From Sulfurospirillum sp. (GTDB taxonomy: Bacteria; Campylobacterota; Campylobacteria; Campylobacterales; Sulfurospirillaceae), in NCBI GenBank assembly GCA_016744795.1, contig JADGDR010000005.1, forward strand, positions 62,001 through 126,000: DNA of 64,000 bases. The letters run 5' to 3'. The translations under genes and the position numbers were made by a program. Below, piece after piece: positions 1 to 10,071 of the stretch (positions are counted from its first letter, which is position 1; each line of letters starts with the position of its first letter). Below the pieces are notes generated by a model. It did not search any database. It had not been told where the DNA came from and was given only the letters and a program-made list of their open reading frames with translations.

Positions 1-41
1 TTAGTGAACTTGGGGCTAACATACTTGATGCGAATGCATAA
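1..41 (+). CDS. 3' end of an upstream gene (partial)
   Basis: The frame starting at base 3 reads 12 sense codons (SELGANILDANA) followed by TAA at 39-41, and the next gene begins 20 bases later with a ribosome-binding-like AAAAAGG. This looks like the C-terminus of a gene that starts outside the window. Too little is present to name the product. Confidence 0.45.
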   Translation, partial: SELGANILDANA

Positions 42-61
42 TTTTAGATAAAAAGGTATAA

Positions 62-457
62 ATGAAAAAGATATTATTAATATTGTTGTTGGGTGTTTTG
101 TTTGTTCAAGCTGATGAGACTTTACATGTAAATGAATTTGAAGTGAGCCTTTTTAGTAAACTTTCAAAAAAACCTGTTCAAGTTGAGACTTCTCTTGTTT
201 TTGAAGGACGTGACGTGGACGTTTATGATTTTAAAATTATAGATGCACTAAATGTTGTTATGGGGAGTTTTTATGCTGAAAATTTACTGACTTCAAAAGG
301 CAAAGAGGGTTTAAAAGACTCTATTATTAAGTATACTAGTGATAAATATGGCATAGATATAGATCATATTTATATACAAAAACTAAATATCAAGAAAGAA
401 GCATCTACTTATGAGCTCATTGAAGCCATGAAAAAAGAAGGCTGTTGTAGTAAATAG
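62..457 (+). CDS. Exported FliL-like protein
   Basis: 131-residue protein with an N-terminal hydrophobic segment (residues about 4-16) ending near QADE, which fits a signal peptide or anchor. The rest resembles the FliL periplasmic domain: a beta-strand stretch, then a run predicted to be helical with the pattern D-x-I-x-x-x-L at residues 85-112. FliL proteins sit at the flagellar motor-stator interface, but this copy lacks a long membrane helix and no flagellar gene is adjacent, so it may be a FliL-domain relative with another role. It ends with a CC pair (EGCCSK). The start is supported by AAAAAGG a short distance upstream. Confidence 0.5.
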   Translation: MKKILLILLLGVLFVQADETLHVNEFEVSLFSKLSKKPVQVETSLVFEGRDVDVYDFKIIDALNVVMGSFYAENLLTSKGKEGLKDSIIKYTSDKYGIDIDHIYIQKLNIKKEASTYELIEAMKKEGCCSK

Positions 458-470
458 AAGCAATATAGTC

Positions 471-986
471 CTATTGAGTGATGATATCAAAGTCATTTGG
501 AATTACTGCTTTAAACAAAGAATCATCTAAAAATGTATTTATTGTTTGATTAAAAAGCTCTATTGTTACTTTATTTTCTAATTTGTCATTATATGAGATG
601 CGTTGAATTTTTCCATTTTTTACATGTATAATATATTTTGTATCATCATAGGTGGTTTTATAAGTATTATTATCTACATTTTTTGCACTTTTTAAAATTT
701 CGGTTATATTTGGTGTGTTTTGTAGATTTGTGATTATAGCTTGTTCCAATTCTGGTTCAACTATAATTACTTGATTTTGAGAAAAATATATCTTTTTATG
801 TATAGGATTTTTATATACCCAAAGAGCTTTTGCTTTTGAAGTTGCATAAAAATTTCCTTTATAAATTATTTTTGAATTTTCTTCATTTGTTATAGTCTGT
901 TTAAACTCACTACTCATGGTGTTAAAATCAAATATTCCTGCCATTAAAATACTACATGTAAGTAAAAAAGTGCTAAAAAGTTTCAT
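471..986 (-). CDS. lolA: Outer-membrane lipoprotein carrier protein LolA
   Basis: Periplasmic chaperone that would take lipoproteins from the LolCDE exporter to the outer membrane. The protein begins MKLFSTFLLTCSILMAG, a clear signal peptide, and then has the LolA-type strand pattern with the early F-x-Q motif (EFKQTITNEE). Length of about 171 residues fits small epsilonproteobacterial LolA. The open frame extends 13 codons further upstream, but the ATG at 984-986 is preceded by GGATGG at good spacing and begins the signal peptide, so I chose it. It is divergent from secA, whose downstream partner is a LolC/E-type permease, which supports the assignment. Confidence 0.85.
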   Translation of the reverse strand: MKLFSTFLLTCSILMAGIFDFNTMSSEFKQTITNEENSKIIYKGNFYATSKAKALWVYKNPIHKKIYFSQNQVIIVEPELEQAIITNLQNTPNITEILKSAKNVDNNTYKTTYDDTKYIIHVKNGKIQRISYNDKLENKVTIELFNQTINTFLDDSLFKAVIPNDFDIITQ

Positions 987-1086
987 AATCCATCCTAAAA
1001 TATTTTTATACTGTAGTTTTATCAAAAAAATAGTAAAAGTATGGTAAAATTAATGTTTTCAAATAGAATGACAAAGGTAAATATAC

Positions 1087-3651
1087 ATGTTAGGCATAGT
1101 AAATAAGATTTTTGGAACACAAAACGACAGAATAGTTAAAAAATATAGGGGTCGTGTAAAGCAGATCAATGTCCTTGAATCAACTTATGAGAAAATGAGT
1201 GACGATGAGTTAAAGTCTACGTTTAATGACTTCAAAAAAGAGATTCAAAATAAGACAAAAACTTTAGAAATTATACAAAATGATGTATTTGCCATAATCA
1301 GAGAAGTTGGTAAAAGAACAACCGGCATGAGAATTTTTGATGTTCAAATGATAGGTGGTATGGTTTTACATCAAGGTGATATTGCTGAGATGAAAACCGG
1401 AGAGGGTAAAACCCTAGTTGCAACCCTACCTGTTATATTAAATGCTATGAGTGGGGATGGTGTACATGTAGTTACTGTTAATGACTACCTTGCTCGCCGT
1501 GATGCTACTGATATGTCTGCAATATATAATTTTTTAGGACTTAGTGTTGGAATTATAACTGCTGATACAGAAGAGGAAAGAAAAGCTCAATATGATTGTG
1601 ACATAACTTATGGAACAAATAATGAGTATGGTTTTGATTATCTTCGTGATAACATGCGTTACTCTTCAAGTGAAAAAATGCAAAGAAGTCATAATTTTGT
1701 TATTGTCGATGAAGTTGACTCGATTTTGATTGATGAATCAAGAACTCCTCTTATTATTTCAGGACCAACGGACAGAGAACTTGATGGTTATAAAATAGCT
1801 GATACGGTTGCACAAAAATTTAAAAAAGACGTAGATTTTAAACTTGATGAAAAAAACAGAACAGTATCTTTGACAGAAGAGGGAAATGTAAGAGCAGAAG
1901 AGCTTTTTGAAGTAGATAATTTATATAGCATGGAAAATGCAATTCTTTCACATCATCTTGATCAAGCCTTAAAAGCTAGATATCTTTTTGAAATTGATGT
2001 TGATTATGTTGTTAAAGAGGGTGAGATTGTAATTGTTGATGAATTTACAGGACGTCTTAGTGAAGGAAGAAGATTTAGCGAAGGTCTTCATCAAGCACTT
2101 GAAGCTAAAGAAAAAGTTGAGATTAAAGAAGAATCACAAACTCTAGCCGATATTACTTTCCAAAACTACTTTAGACAATATAAAAAACTAGCAGGTATGA
2201 CCGGAACAGCGCAAACTGAAGCAACAGAGTTTTCCCAAATTTATTCACTTGAAGTTATTTCAATTCCTACAAATCTTCCTATGGCAAGAGAGGATAAAAA
2301 TGACCTTATATATAAAACAGAAAAAGAGAAGTTTGAAGCTGTAATTATAGATATAAAACAGCGTCATAAAAAAGGGCAACCTGTTCTTGTTGGTACAGCT
2401 TCAATTGAAAAGAGTGAACTACTTCATAGTCTTTTGAAAACTGCAAAAGTTCCTCACACGGTTCTTAATGCAAAAAACCATGAAAAAGAGGCACAAATCG
2501 TGCTTAACGCTGGAACTAAAGGTGCAGTTACAATTGCTACAAATATGGCTGGTCGTGGTGTTGATATTAAATTAACAGATGAGATAAAGGACCTTGGTGG
2601 ACTTTATATAATTTCAACTGAAAGACATGAAAGTCGTCGTATAGATAATCAACTTCGTGGACGTTCAGGACGTCAAGGCGATCCTGGAGAGAGTAGATTT
2701 TTTCTAAGTCTTGAAGATAGTTTACTTCGTATTTTTGGTAGTGATAAAATCCGTTCTATTATGGAAAGACTCGGTATTGAAGAGGGTGAACATATTGAAT
2801 CACGTATGGTAACTCGTGCAGTAGAAAATGCTCAGAAAAAAGTTGAGCAAATGCACTATGAGTCTAGAAAACACCTTTTAGAGTATGATGATGTTGCAAA
2901 TAAACAGAGACTTACTATATATGACTTTAGAAATAATCTTTTGGACAAAGAGTATGATATAGATACAAAACTAAACGAAGGAAGAGCAGAATATGTTCAA
3001 AATGTTCTGTTTCGTGCAGAAATTTATGAAGGCGGTGTAAAGGATGAGTTTAATTTAGATAGCCTGATTTCTCTTTTAAATGCTGAGATGCAAGAAAAAT
3101 TTAGTCTTAAAGTATTAAAAGAGTTAGATTTTAATGAGTTGACCTTATATGTAGAAAAAACTTTGAAAGATGCATTTGACAAAAAAATGTCTGTTGTTGA
3201 TGATGAACAACGTCATGAAATTGGAAGAATTCTATATCTTCAAGTAATGGATAAAGCATGGAGAGATCATCTTTATCAAATGGATATACTAAAAACTGGT
3301 ATTGGACTTCGAGGATATAATCAAAAAGACCCATTAACAGAGTATAAAAAAGAGAGTTATGATCTTTTTATGGAACTTGTAGAACAGATTAAATTTGAGA
3401 GTATTAAAACTCTTCAATTAGTTCAACTAAGAGATGACAAAGAAGAACAAGAGCGTCAAGCGATGGCTGAAATGATAGCTCGTATGGAAGCTGAAAGTTC
3501 TGAGGGTATGAAAATGGAACATGCAAGTATATCTAGTACTCCAATTGTAGAGAAAAAAGTACCAAGAAATGAACCTTGTCCTTGTGGAAGTGGTAAAAAA
3601 TACAAGCAGTGTTGTGGTAAAAGTGGACCTAAAAAAGGTATTCTTGCCTAG
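1087..3651 (+). CDS. secA: Preprotein translocase ATPase SecA
   Basis: Cytoplasmic and membrane-associated motor that drives unfolded preproteins through SecYEG. The 854-residue length is typical. Visible features are Walker A GEGKTLV (about residue 105), the [15 protein letters not shown] motif of nucleotide-binding domain 1, the TGTA motif starting domain 2 ([10 protein letters not shown]), the helicase-like [10 protein letters not shown] and [10 protein letters not shown] motifs, and a C-terminal zinc-binding SEC-C tail ([13 protein letters not shown]) for SecB or lipid contact. Its stop codon shares one base with the GTG start of the downstream permease, so the two are probably co-translated. 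Confidence 0.98.
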   Translation: MLGIVNKIFGTQNDRIVKKYRGRVKQINVLESTYEKMSDDELKSTFNDFKKEIQNKTKTLEIIQNDVFAIIREVGKRTTGMRIFDVQMIGGMVLHQGDIAEMKTGEGKTLVATLPVILNAMSGDGVHVVTVNDYLARRDATDMSAIYNFLGLSVGIITADTEEERKAQYDCDITYGTNNEYGFDYLRDNMRYSSSEKMQRSHNFVIVDEVDSILIDESRTPLIISGPTDRELDGYKIADTVAQKFKKDVDFKLDEKNRTVSLTEEGNVRAEELFEVDNLYSMENAILSHHLDQALKARYLFEIDVDYVVKEGEIVIVDEFTGRLSEGRRFSEGLHQALEAKEKVEIKEESQTLADITFQNYFRQYKKLAGMTGTAQTEATEFSQIYSLEVISIPTNLPMAREDKNDLIYKTEKEKFEAVIIDIKQRHKKGQPVLVGTASIEKSELLHSLLKTAKVPHTVLNAKNHEKEAQIVLNAGTKGAVTIATNMAGRGVDIKLTDEIKDLGGLYIISTERHESRRIDNQLRGRSGRQGDPGESRFFLSLEDSLLRIFGSDKIRSIMERLGIEEGEHIESRMVTRAVENAQKKVEQMHYESRKHLLEYDDVANKQRLTIYDFRNNLLDKEYDIDTKLNEGRAEYVQNVLFRAEIYEGGVKDEFNLDSLISLLNAEMQEKFSLKVLKELDFNELTLYVEKTLKDAFDKKMSVVDDEQRHEIGRILYLQVMDKAWRDHLYQMDILKTGIGLRGYNQKDPLTEYKKESYDLFMELVEQIKFESIKTLQLVQLRDDKEEQERQAMAEMIARMEAESSEGMKMEHASISSTPIVEKKVPRNEPCPCGSGKKYKQCCGKSGPKKGILA

Positions 3652-4847
3652 TGCGTATAAGTAGTTATCTTGTAAAAAAATATCTGAGATTTGATAAATC
3701 TCAGCCTTTTATAACCATCAGTGCTTTTTTAGCTTTTTTTGGAGTTGCAATTGGACTGATGGTTCTTATAGTAGCGATGGCTATTATGAATGGTTTTGAT
3801 AAAGAGTTTGAGAGAAAACTTTTTACTATGAACTATCCTCTTACCATTCACCCTAATAGTTTTAAATTAGTAAGCAATGATGATGTTGAATTACTTTCAA
3901 AAAAATTTCCTGAATTAAAATTTAGTCCATATATATCTTCACAAGTTATAAACAAGCGTGGTCGCAAGCTTGAGGGAGGTATGCTTTTTGGCGTTGATTT
4001 TAAAAAAGAAAAAGCAATAAATAGTGTTTTAAAAGAAGGAATTGGTGAAGCACAAATAGGTAAGTTTGATATTGTTGTAGGAAAACAGATAAAAGATAAT
4101 TATTATCTTGACGATGGAGAAAAACTCACTATAATTTTTACTCAAAGTGACCCAGGTGGTCTATCTTTAATTCCAAAGATGAAAAGATTTACCTATAAGG
4201 CAGATTTTGAATCAGGTCTTATAGCTTATGACAAGCTTTACATGTACACAACTATAGAGGGACTTTCAAGGATACTTAGGTATAAAAAGGGAACATATGA
4301 TGGTATACATGTATATAGTGACACCCCTTTTAAAGATATTGAACGTATTAAAGAAATATTGCCTGATTATCTTAGTGTAGTAGGTTGGTGGCAGATGAAT
4401 GGTAATTTTTTCTCTGCTCTTGCACTTGAAAAACGTGCTCTTTTTATAGTTTTGATGCTTATCATACTTATAGCTTCTTTAAATATTATAAGCTCACTTT
4501 TGATGACTGTGATGAATAGAAGAAAAGAGATAGCACTTCTTTTGTCCTTAGGTGTTTATAAAGATGAAATCAAAAAAGCATTTTTTTACTTAGGCATAAT
4601 TATTGGTGGTGGAGGTATGGTTTTTGGAGTAATCCTAGGTTTTTTATCAATATACCTTTTAGGATCGTTTGATTTGATTGATTTACCTGCTGATGTTTAT
4701 GGTTCTTCAAAATTACCCTTAGAGTTATCTGCAACTGACTTTAGTATGATTGTTGTTGGTGCAGCAGTAATTGTAGCCCTATCTGCTTTTTATCCAGCAC
4801 ATAAAGCCACGCAGGTTGATGTTTTAGATACTCTTAGAAACGAGTAA
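3651..4847 (+). CDS. LolC/LolE-type ABC transporter permease
   Basis: 398-residue inner-membrane protein of the FtsX/LolC superfamily. It has one N-terminal transmembrane helix (about residues 22-47, with the typical GVAIGLMVLIVAMAIMNGF), a large periplasmic domain, and three C-terminal helices containing the conserved cytoplasmic RRKEIALLLSLG loop. In the Lol system a permease of this type works with the ATPase LolD to release lipoproteins to LolA. The single copy cannot be split into LolC or LolE from sequence alone; many epsilonproteobacteria use one hybrid permease. It starts with GTG overlapping the secA stop by one base, and no LolD is adjacent. Confidence 0.85.
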   Translation: MRISSYLVKKYLRFDKSQPFITISAFLAFFGVAIGLMVLIVAMAIMNGFDKEFERKLFTMNYPLTIHPNSFKLVSNDDVELLSKKFPELKFSPYISSQVINKRGRKLEGGMLFGVDFKKEKAINSVLKEGIGEAQIGKFDIVVGKQIKDNYYLDDGEKLTIIFTQSDPGGLSLIPKMKRFTYKADFESGLIAYDKLYMYTTIEGLSRILRYKKGTYDGIHVYSDTPFKDIERIKEILPDYLSVVGWWQMNGNFFSALALEKRALFIVLMLIILIASLNIISSLLMTVMNRRKEIALLLSLGVYKDEIKKAFFYLGIIIGGGGMVFGVILGFLSIYLLGSFDLIDLPADVYGSSKLPLELSATDFSMIVVGAAVIVALSAFYPAHKATQVDVLDTLRNE

Positions 4848-4860
4848 TTTAATTTATAGT

Positions 4861-5259
4861 TTAGACTAGTTTTACGATATCTTCGCAATTGTCTTTTATG
4901 AGATCTTGAAGTTTTCTAAGAAGAACTTTTGCATTTTTACCATCTTCTGGAAATGAAACTATATTGTCTTGTTCTTTTTGGTCTAAGAAGCCTTGAATTC
5001 CAGATAAAAGCTCAGTGGCACCATTCCAATCTGTTCCAGGAAGCATAACGATAAAACTGTTTTGTACTTGAAATAGAGCATCAGTTTGTCTTAGTATTTT
5101 TTCAAAAACCTCAATACTATCTACTTCTTCTTTATGTTCTAACGAAAAATATACGATAGAAAATGGAGCTTCATCTGTAATCCCAAATCTCTCTAGCAGT
5201 GCTATATGATGGTCTACTAATGAAATTAAATCTTTTTTTACAAAAGTTATACTTGACAT
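4861..5259 (-). CDS. Small GGDEF-like protein without catalytic motif
   Basis: 132-residue cytoplasmic protein. The central stretch (FSIVYFSLEH, then KILRQTDALFQVQNSFIVMLPGTDWNGA) follows the fold pattern of a GGDEF domain, namely the strand after the N-terminal helix, the R-x-x-D segment and the F-x-x-x-LPGT strand. The GG(D/E)EF loop is replaced by QVQNSF and no allosteric RxxD site is evident, so diguanylate cyclase activity is unlikely. It lies downstream of, and on the same strand as, the two-component genes (44-base gap), so it may belong to that transcript. The family resemblance is my inference from pattern, not a search. Confidence 0.5.
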   Translation of the reverse strand: MSSITFVKKDLISLVDHHIALLERFGITDEAPFSIVYFSLEHKEEVDSIEVFEKILRQTDALFQVQNSFIVMLPGTDWNGATELLSGIQGFLDQKEQDNIVSFPEDGKNAKVLLRKLQDLIKDNCEDIVKLV

Positions 5260-5302
5260 AATATTCCTTTTTATTTTGTTGAGAATTAATCTATCTGTTA
5301 TT

Positions 5303-6544
5303 CTACAATAAACTCTCTATTTTTTCAAAGCAAAAATAGTTTAACCCATTTTTATGTCGATATTTAAATTCTAAATTATGTGCTTTTACTATGTTGTCAA
5401 CAATATATAATCCAAGTCCAAAACTTTGATGAGAATTTTTCTCTTGCGTAAAAGGTTGGACATAATGTTCTAATACATGTTCTAATGGACTACCTTTACT
5501 TATAAAAGAGATTTTATCTTTAGTTGCAGTAATGATTACAAAATTATCTATAGAGTATTTTATAGCATTATCTATTAGGTTTTTGATAGCTGTTGTAAAG
5601 AGTCTAAAGTCGACATTTAATACTAAGGAGTCATCTATTTCAAGTTTAAATGAAGACGAAGGAATCATAGCTAAGTCAATAGATTCATCTATAATATCTA
5701 TTAGTCTAGCTGGTCTTATATTTTTTATGCCTGCACCAGAGGTTATTTGTTCGATGGAAGCAAATTCATTTATAAGAAGTTCAAGTTTTTCAAAAACATG
5801 TATAAGTCTATCTTTTTGTTTACCATTTTCTATCATTTCTGCACTTATTCTGCCTTTTGTTATAGGTGTTTTGAGCTCATGCATAATATTTCTCAAAAAT
5901 AGTTGTCTAGAATTATTTAGTTTTTGAATTTGTTCCACAGCATGTTGGAAAGAGTTAGAAACTTGAGATATTTCATCTTCTCCTTCTCTATTGCAGTTTA
6001 TATCTAAACTACCTTTTGCAAACTTATCCATCTGTCTCTTTAAACGTCTTAAAGGTTTTATTTTTCTAATAGTCATAACATATGATAAAAGAATAATAGA
6101 AAAAACAAGACCAAAGATAAGTTTTATTACATCGTATCTATGAGGTTGATAATCTTCATCTTTAAACAGTAAGATAGAATTTTCATGTTCAATAAGAAGA
6201 TAGTGGTATTTTTTGTATTTTAATATGGAGCTATTTCCTATTCTATTTTCTATTTTTTGTATGACTTCAGAGTTCTCTAGAATGTAGTCTTTTATTTTGT
6301 TATTCTCAATTTTACGCATACTGTAGTCTTTGACTTGTTGGTTTAATTCAGCATTGTCAATAAAGTTATTAAGATGAAAAAGCGTAGCACGTGCTATGAT
6401 GGAGTATTTTTTATTTAGTTTATCAGTGTATTCTTGTTTATCATATTCTAAAAGAAACATTGCTGCTAAAAGTATACTTATTAAAGATATGCAAAAGGTA
6501 AAAGTTATACTAACAAAGATTGATGACTTATTAATTTTAATCAT
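5303..6544 (-). CDS. Sensor histidine kinase (CprS-like)
   Basis: 413-residue membrane sensor kinase. Two hydrophobic helices (about residues 9-32 and 140-160) flank a roughly 110-residue periplasmic sensor. A HAMP linker (KPLRRLKRQMDKFAKGSLD), the HisKA box with the phospho-acceptor in MHELKTPITKGR, and an ATPase domain with N box (NLIDNAIKYS) and G box (GLGLYIV) follow. It overlaps the upstream response regulator gene by four bases (ATGA), so they are translationally coupled. The order kinase - regulator - htrA - cbpA - hspR - kefB matches what I recall of Campylobacter cprS-cprR-htrA, so an envelope-stress or biofilm-related role is a reasonable inference. Confidence 0.9.
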   Translation of the reverse strand: MIKINKSSIFVSITFTFCISLISILLAAMFLLEYDKQEYTDKLNKKYSIIARATLFHLNNFIDNAELNQQVKDYSMRKIENNKIKDYILENSEVIQKIENRIGNSSILKYKKYHYLLIEHENSILLFKDEDYQPHRYDVIKLIFGLVFSIILLSYVMTIRKIKPLRRLKRQMDKFAKGSLDINCNREGEDEISQVSNSFQHAVEQIQKLNNSRQLFLRNIMHELKTPITKGRISAEMIENGKQKDRLIHVFEKLELLINEFASIEQITSGAGIKNIRPARLIDIIDESIDLAMIPSSSFKLEIDDSLVLNVDFRLFTTAIKNLIDNAIKYSIDNFVIITATKDKISFISKGSPLEHVLEHYVQPFTQEKNSHQSFGLGLYIVDNIVKAHNLEFKYRHKNGLNYFCFEKIESLL

Positions 6545-7227
6545 TTTAAATATTTGTATCCAATACCGCGAACAGATTGTATATATTTTGGTTCTTTTGA
6601 GTTTTCATCAAGTTTTTGTCTAATTCTTCCAATGATTACATCTATACTTTTATTAGATGTATCTTCACTAATAGCATTAACATTATATATAAGTTCTTCC
6701 CTTGAAACTACACCACCATCTTTTTTAATAAGATAGCTTAGTATTCCATATTCTGCTCCAGTGAGACTAAGTTCATTACCTAAAAATTTTATACTCATGG
6801 AACTCTCAAAAACTATCAAATCTTGTTGTCTTTTATTTATTGTTTCACTATTTAAAGTATGGTTTTGTTGATTTCGCCTTAAAAGACTTTTTATTCTTGC
6901 TTGAAGCTCTATGGGATTGTATGGTTTTGGTAAGTAATCATCTGCTCCATTGTCTAGGGCAGTTACTTTATCAGTTATATCGTGACGAGCAGAAGAGATT
7001 ATGATAGGAGTAGTATGTTTTTTTCTGATCTCTTTACAAACCTCAAGTCCATCAATTCCTGGAAGAGTTAAATCTAGGATAATCAAGTCAAAATCTTGCA
7101 CACTAAGAGTAGAAAGTCCAATAAATGGGTCTTCTGCCGTAGTTACTTGAATTTCAAATTGCTCTAGATATTCAGTTAAAATTTCTGCTAGTTCTAAATC
7201 ATCCTCTATCATTAAGATATTTATCAT
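6541..7227 (-). CDS. OmpR-family response regulator (CprR-like)
   Basis: 228 residues: N-terminal receiver domain with the acidic pair (EDD near residue 9), the phospho-acceptor aspartate in LIILDLTLPG (about residue 52), the switch S/T in IIISSARH and the conserved lysine in YLPKPYNP. A C-terminal winged helix follows, ending with the typical SVRGIGYKYLK. It is the upstream partner of the kinase gene and lies 37 bases from htrA on the same strand, so control of htrA or of a shared envelope regulon is likely but not shown. Confidence 0.93.
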   Translation of the reverse strand: MINILMIEDDLELAEILTEYLEQFEIQVTTAEDPFIGLSTLSVQDFDLIILDLTLPGIDGLEVCKEIRKKHTTPIIISSARHDITDKVTALDNGADDYLPKPYNPIELQARIKSLLRRNQQNHTLNSETINKRQQDLIVFESSMSIKFLGNELSLTGAEYGILSYLIKKDGGVVSREELIYNVNAISEDTSNKSIDVIIGRIRQKLDENSKEPKYIQSVRGIGYKYLK

Positions 7228-7264
7228 CTGTTCTCACTTATTAAAAGATAGAGGATTATATCAT

Positions 7265-8665
7265 TTACTTTATAACGATTGGTTTATGATAACCATTTCT
7301 GTTTACAAATACTATCTTTTTCTTTTTACCTTTAAGAGCTTTTTCTACATCATCGAAGTTTTCTATACTCATTTGGTCAACTTGTACAATAATATCTCCT
7401 GGCATAAAACCAAGTTTATGTGCATGAGAACCAGTCTTGACTCCTGAAACAAAAACGCCTTTGATATGATTTGGAATTTGATATCTAGCTCTTACTTTGT
7501 CGGTAAGTTCTTCTAAGTTCAAACCTTTTATATATGCCATTTTTGTAGCTGGGTTCAAGCTTTGATCCATATTTGCTAATACTATAACTGAACTCTGTAT
7601 TTTACCATCTCTTTCAAATTTTATTTTGATAGTTTTACCTGGTGTTTTGTTCCCTACTATGGTTTTTAAATCATTTGCATTTTTGATTATTTTTCCATCA
7701 ATTTCAACTATAAGGTCACCAAGTTTGATACCAGCTTGAGAAGCAGGGGAGTTTTTTTCAACATTTAGTATAAATGCTCCGCCTTTACTCTTATATACTT
7801 CTTTAAGTTCACTCGTAAGGTCTGATATAGATACACCTATATAACCCCTATCAATTCGACCATCTTCTATAAGAGAAACGGCTATACTTGCTACCATTTT
7901 TGATGGAATTGCAAAACCTATACCATTGTTTCCTCCACTTCTTGAAAGAATAGCACTGTTTATTCCAATAAGAGCACCACGACTGTCTACCAAAGCACCT
8001 CCAGAGTTTCCCGGATTTATTGAAGCGTCTGTTTGAATGAAGTTTTCATACTGATTTAGTCCTATTCCACTTTTATTTAGAGCAGATATAATACCTTGCG
8101 TAACTGAGCCTCCAACTCCAAAAGGATTGCCTATGGCAAAAACCAAATCTCCCTCTTTTAGGTTTTCAGAGTCACCAAATTTGGCAGCTTTTAATTTGTT
8201 TGCCTCAATTTTTATAACAGCTAAATCAGTTTTAGGATCTAGTCCAATAATCTTTGCTTTGTACTCTTTGTCTTCACCAATAAGAGTAACCATGATTTCA
8301 TCTGACCCTTCTACTACATGGTTATTTGTAACAATATATCCATTTTGAGATATGATAACACCAGATCCAAGAGAGTGTGTTTTTCTTTTTTGTGGCCCAA
8401 CATTTGGCAATGATTGCCCAAAAAAGTCTTTAAAAAATGGATTGTTTAACATTTGATTGAGTTGATTGCTTTGATCTATAGTTTTAGTTGTGGAGATATT
8501 TACAACGCTTTTTTTTATTTCTTTTATAGAATTATTATAAGATAGAATGGTTTTATTGTTTGAAGGATAAACTCTTTTTATATTGTTTGGCATATTTTCT
8601 ATATTTATGTCACCAGCAACAAGGGCAACAGCTGTAATAGTTGAAAGTAAAATAATTTTATTCAT
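7265..8665 (-). CDS. htrA: Periplasmic serine protease HtrA/DegP
   Basis: 466-residue trypsin-like protease and chaperone of the periplasm. It has a signal peptide (residues about 1-18, ending ALVAG). The catalytic triad is visible as His in VTNNHVVEG, Asp in KTDLAVIKI and Ser in NPGNSGGALV. Two PDZ domains follow, the first around YIGVSISDL...KLGDLIVEIDGK and the second around GFMPGDIIVQVDQ. The family degrades or refolds misfolded envelope proteins. It lies directly upstream of the two-component genes in the same direction and is divergent from cbpA-hspR, which makes the whole block a protein-quality and envelope-stress region. Confidence 0.95.
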   Translation of the reverse strand: MNKIILLSTITAVALVAGDINIENMPNNIKRVYPSNNKTILSYNNSIKEIKKSVVNISTTKTIDQSNQLNQMLNNPFFKDFFGQSLPNVGPQKRKTHSLGSGVIISQNGYIVTNNHVVEGSDEIMVTLIGEDKEYKAKIIGLDPKTDLAVIKIEANKLKAAKFGDSENLKEGDLVFAIGNPFGVGGSVTQGIISALNKSGIGLNQYENFIQTDASINPGNSGGALVDSRGALIGINSAILSRSGGNNGIGFAIPSKMVASIAVSLIEDGRIDRGYIGVSISDLTSELKEVYKSKGGAFILNVEKNSPASQAGIKLGDLIVEIDGKIIKNANDLKTIVGNKTPGKTIKIKFERDGKIQSSVIVLANMDQSLNPATKMAYIKGLNLEELTDKVRARYQIPNHIKGVFVSGVKTGSHAHKLGFMPGDIIVQVDQMSIENFDDVEKALKGKKKKIVFVNRNGYHKPIVIK

Positions 8666-8756
8666 AATATTCCTTATTTTTAATTTGTAATTGTAAGTAT
8701 AATGCAGTGAAGTTAATATATGGTAAACATTATTTACATGTAAATAACAAAGTTGA

Positions 8757-8786
8757 TTGACTTAGACTAAACCTTTATGGTAAAAT
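8757..8786 (+). promoter_or_regulatory. Candidate promoter of cbpA-hspR
   Basis: TTGACT at 8757-8762 and TAAAAT at 8781-8786 are separated by 18 bases, about 30 bases upstream of the cbpA start. A copy of TACATGTA (8735-8742) lies just upstream in the divergent htrA-cbpA gap. I looked for the HspR operator (HAIR-type inverted repeat CTTGAGT-N7-ACTCAAG) and did not find a convincing match. Confidence 0.45.
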
Positions 8787-8818
8787 CTATATAAATACAA
8801 TTAAGAGGACAGTATAGG

Positions 8819-9679
8819 ATGAGTAAGAGTTTATACGATACTTTGGGCGTTTCCCAAGGTGCTAGTGCTGATGAGATAAAAAAGGCATATAGAAGACTAG
8901 CAAGAAAGTATCATCCAGATATCAATAAAGAAGCACAAGCGGAAGATAAGTTTAAAGAGATAAATGCAGCTTATGAAATACTAAGTGATAAATCTAAAAA
9001 ATCACAATATGATCAGTATGGTGATAGCATGTTTGGTGGTCAAAATTTTCATGATTTTGCAAACCAACAAGGTGGTGCTAATCTTGATGACATACTTAGA
9101 AGTATGTTTGGTGGTGGCGGTATGGGTGGTATGAACAGTGGTTTTGGAGGATTTAGTTCAGGTGGATTTGGTATGCCTGATCTTGATGTAAGTGCTAGGA
9201 TAACTATACCTTTTAATGTGGCTGTTCTTGGTGGTAAGCACTCTGTTAACTATAGTGGAGAGAGTTTTGATGTAAAAGTACCAGCTGGTATTAAAGATGG
9301 AGAAAAACTTCGTATAAGAAATAAAGGCAAGAGTTATCAAGGTCAACGTGGTGATATGATATTAAGTGTTGAAGTTAGTGAAAGTCCTGATTACGAAAGA
9401 GCAGGAAGTGATCTTGTAAAAGTCATAGATATTCCTTTAAAATCTGCTCTATTTGGTGGCAAAATAAAAGTAGAAACTCTTTATAAAGAGATAACTTTAA
9501 AAGTAAAAGCTGGCACTAAGAATAATCAAAAGTTTAGAGTAAAAGAGTACGGTGCTATGAATCGTAAAGCTGGAATAAAAGGTGATTTGTATCTTAAAGC
9601 AAATATTATTATTCCTAATGTTGAAGATTTAGATGAAGATTTATTAAAACTTCTCGAAGATAAACTACCAGAGAATTAA
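8819..9679 (+). CDS. cbpA: DnaJ-class co-chaperone CbpA
   Basis: 286-residue J-domain protein. The N-terminal J domain ([10 protein letters not shown] to the HPD motif in KYHPDINK) stimulates DnaK ATPase. A Gly/Phe-rich linker ([15 protein letters not shown] region) and the C-terminal substrate-binding beta domains follow. The CxxCxGxG zinc fingers of full DnaJ are absent, which marks it as CbpA-type. The hspR gene begins 11 bases downstream; cbpA-hspR operons autoregulated by HspR are known in Campylobacter and Helicobacter. Confidence 0.93.
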   Translation: MSKSLYDTLGVSQGASADEIKKAYRRLARKYHPDINKEAQAEDKFKEINAAYEILSDKSKKSQYDQYGDSMFGGQNFHDFANQQGGANLDDILRSMFGGGGMGGMNSGFGGFSSGGFGMPDLDVSARITIPFNVAVLGGKHSVNYSGESFDVKVPAGIKDGEKLRIRNKGKSYQGQRGDMILSVEVSESPDYERAGSDLVKVIDIPLKSALFGGKIKVETLYKEITLKVKAGTKNNQKFRVKEYGAMNRKAGIKGDLYLKANIIIPNVEDLDEDLLKLLEDKLPEN

Positions 9680-9690
9680 GGATAAATATT

Positions 9691-10059
9691 ATGCATAGTT
9701 ATGATGAGCCAGTTTACCTGATAAGTGTTGTAGCCAAAGTTTTAACGATTCATCCACAAACTCTTCGTCAGTATGAAAGAGAAGGTTTGGTAATGCCCTC
9801 ACGAACTGATGGAAAGATGCGTCTTTATTCTCAAAGAAATATAGATAGAATCAAAATGATACTAAGACTTACCAGAGATTTAGGTGTAAATTTGGCTGGT
9901 GTAGATGTAGTTATGCAACTAAAAGAGAAGCTTGATGAGTATGAAAGTATTATTGATGAGTTAAAAGAAGAAATAAATATACTTAAGGGTGGACAAAGAA
10001 CAAATAACTCTCTAGTTAAGAGACAAAATACTTACGAAATAATTCTTTTTGGAGAATAA
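9691..10059 (+). CDS. hspR: MerR-family heat-shock repressor HspR
   Basis: 122-residue regulator with an N-terminal MerR-type helix-turn-helix (YLISVVAKVLTIHPQTLRQYEREGL, then the wing R-x-Y-S-x-R-x-I-x-R) and a short C-terminal coiled coil (LKEKLDEYESIIDELKEEIN). This matches HspR, which represses chaperone genes together with DnaK as sensor. Its position directly after cbpA supports the name. No ligand-binding domain is present. Confidence 0.92.
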   Translation: MHSYDEPVYLISVVAKVLTIHPQTLRQYEREGLVMPSRTDGKMRLYSQRNIDRIKMILRLTRDLGVNLAGVDVVMQLKEKLDEYESIIDELKEEINILKGGQRTNNSLVKRQNTYEIILFGE

Positions 10060-10071
10060 TAAAGGTTTATC

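Noticed and set aside
5532-5927. Open frame of 131 codons on the plus strand opposite the histidine kinase
   Set aside because: It is antisense to clearly conserved HisKA and ATPase motifs and has no ribosome-binding site or family resemblance.
8700-8818. HspR operator (HAIR-like repeat) upstream of cbpA
   Set aside because: No pair of CTTGAG/CTCAAG-type half-sites could be found in the gap.
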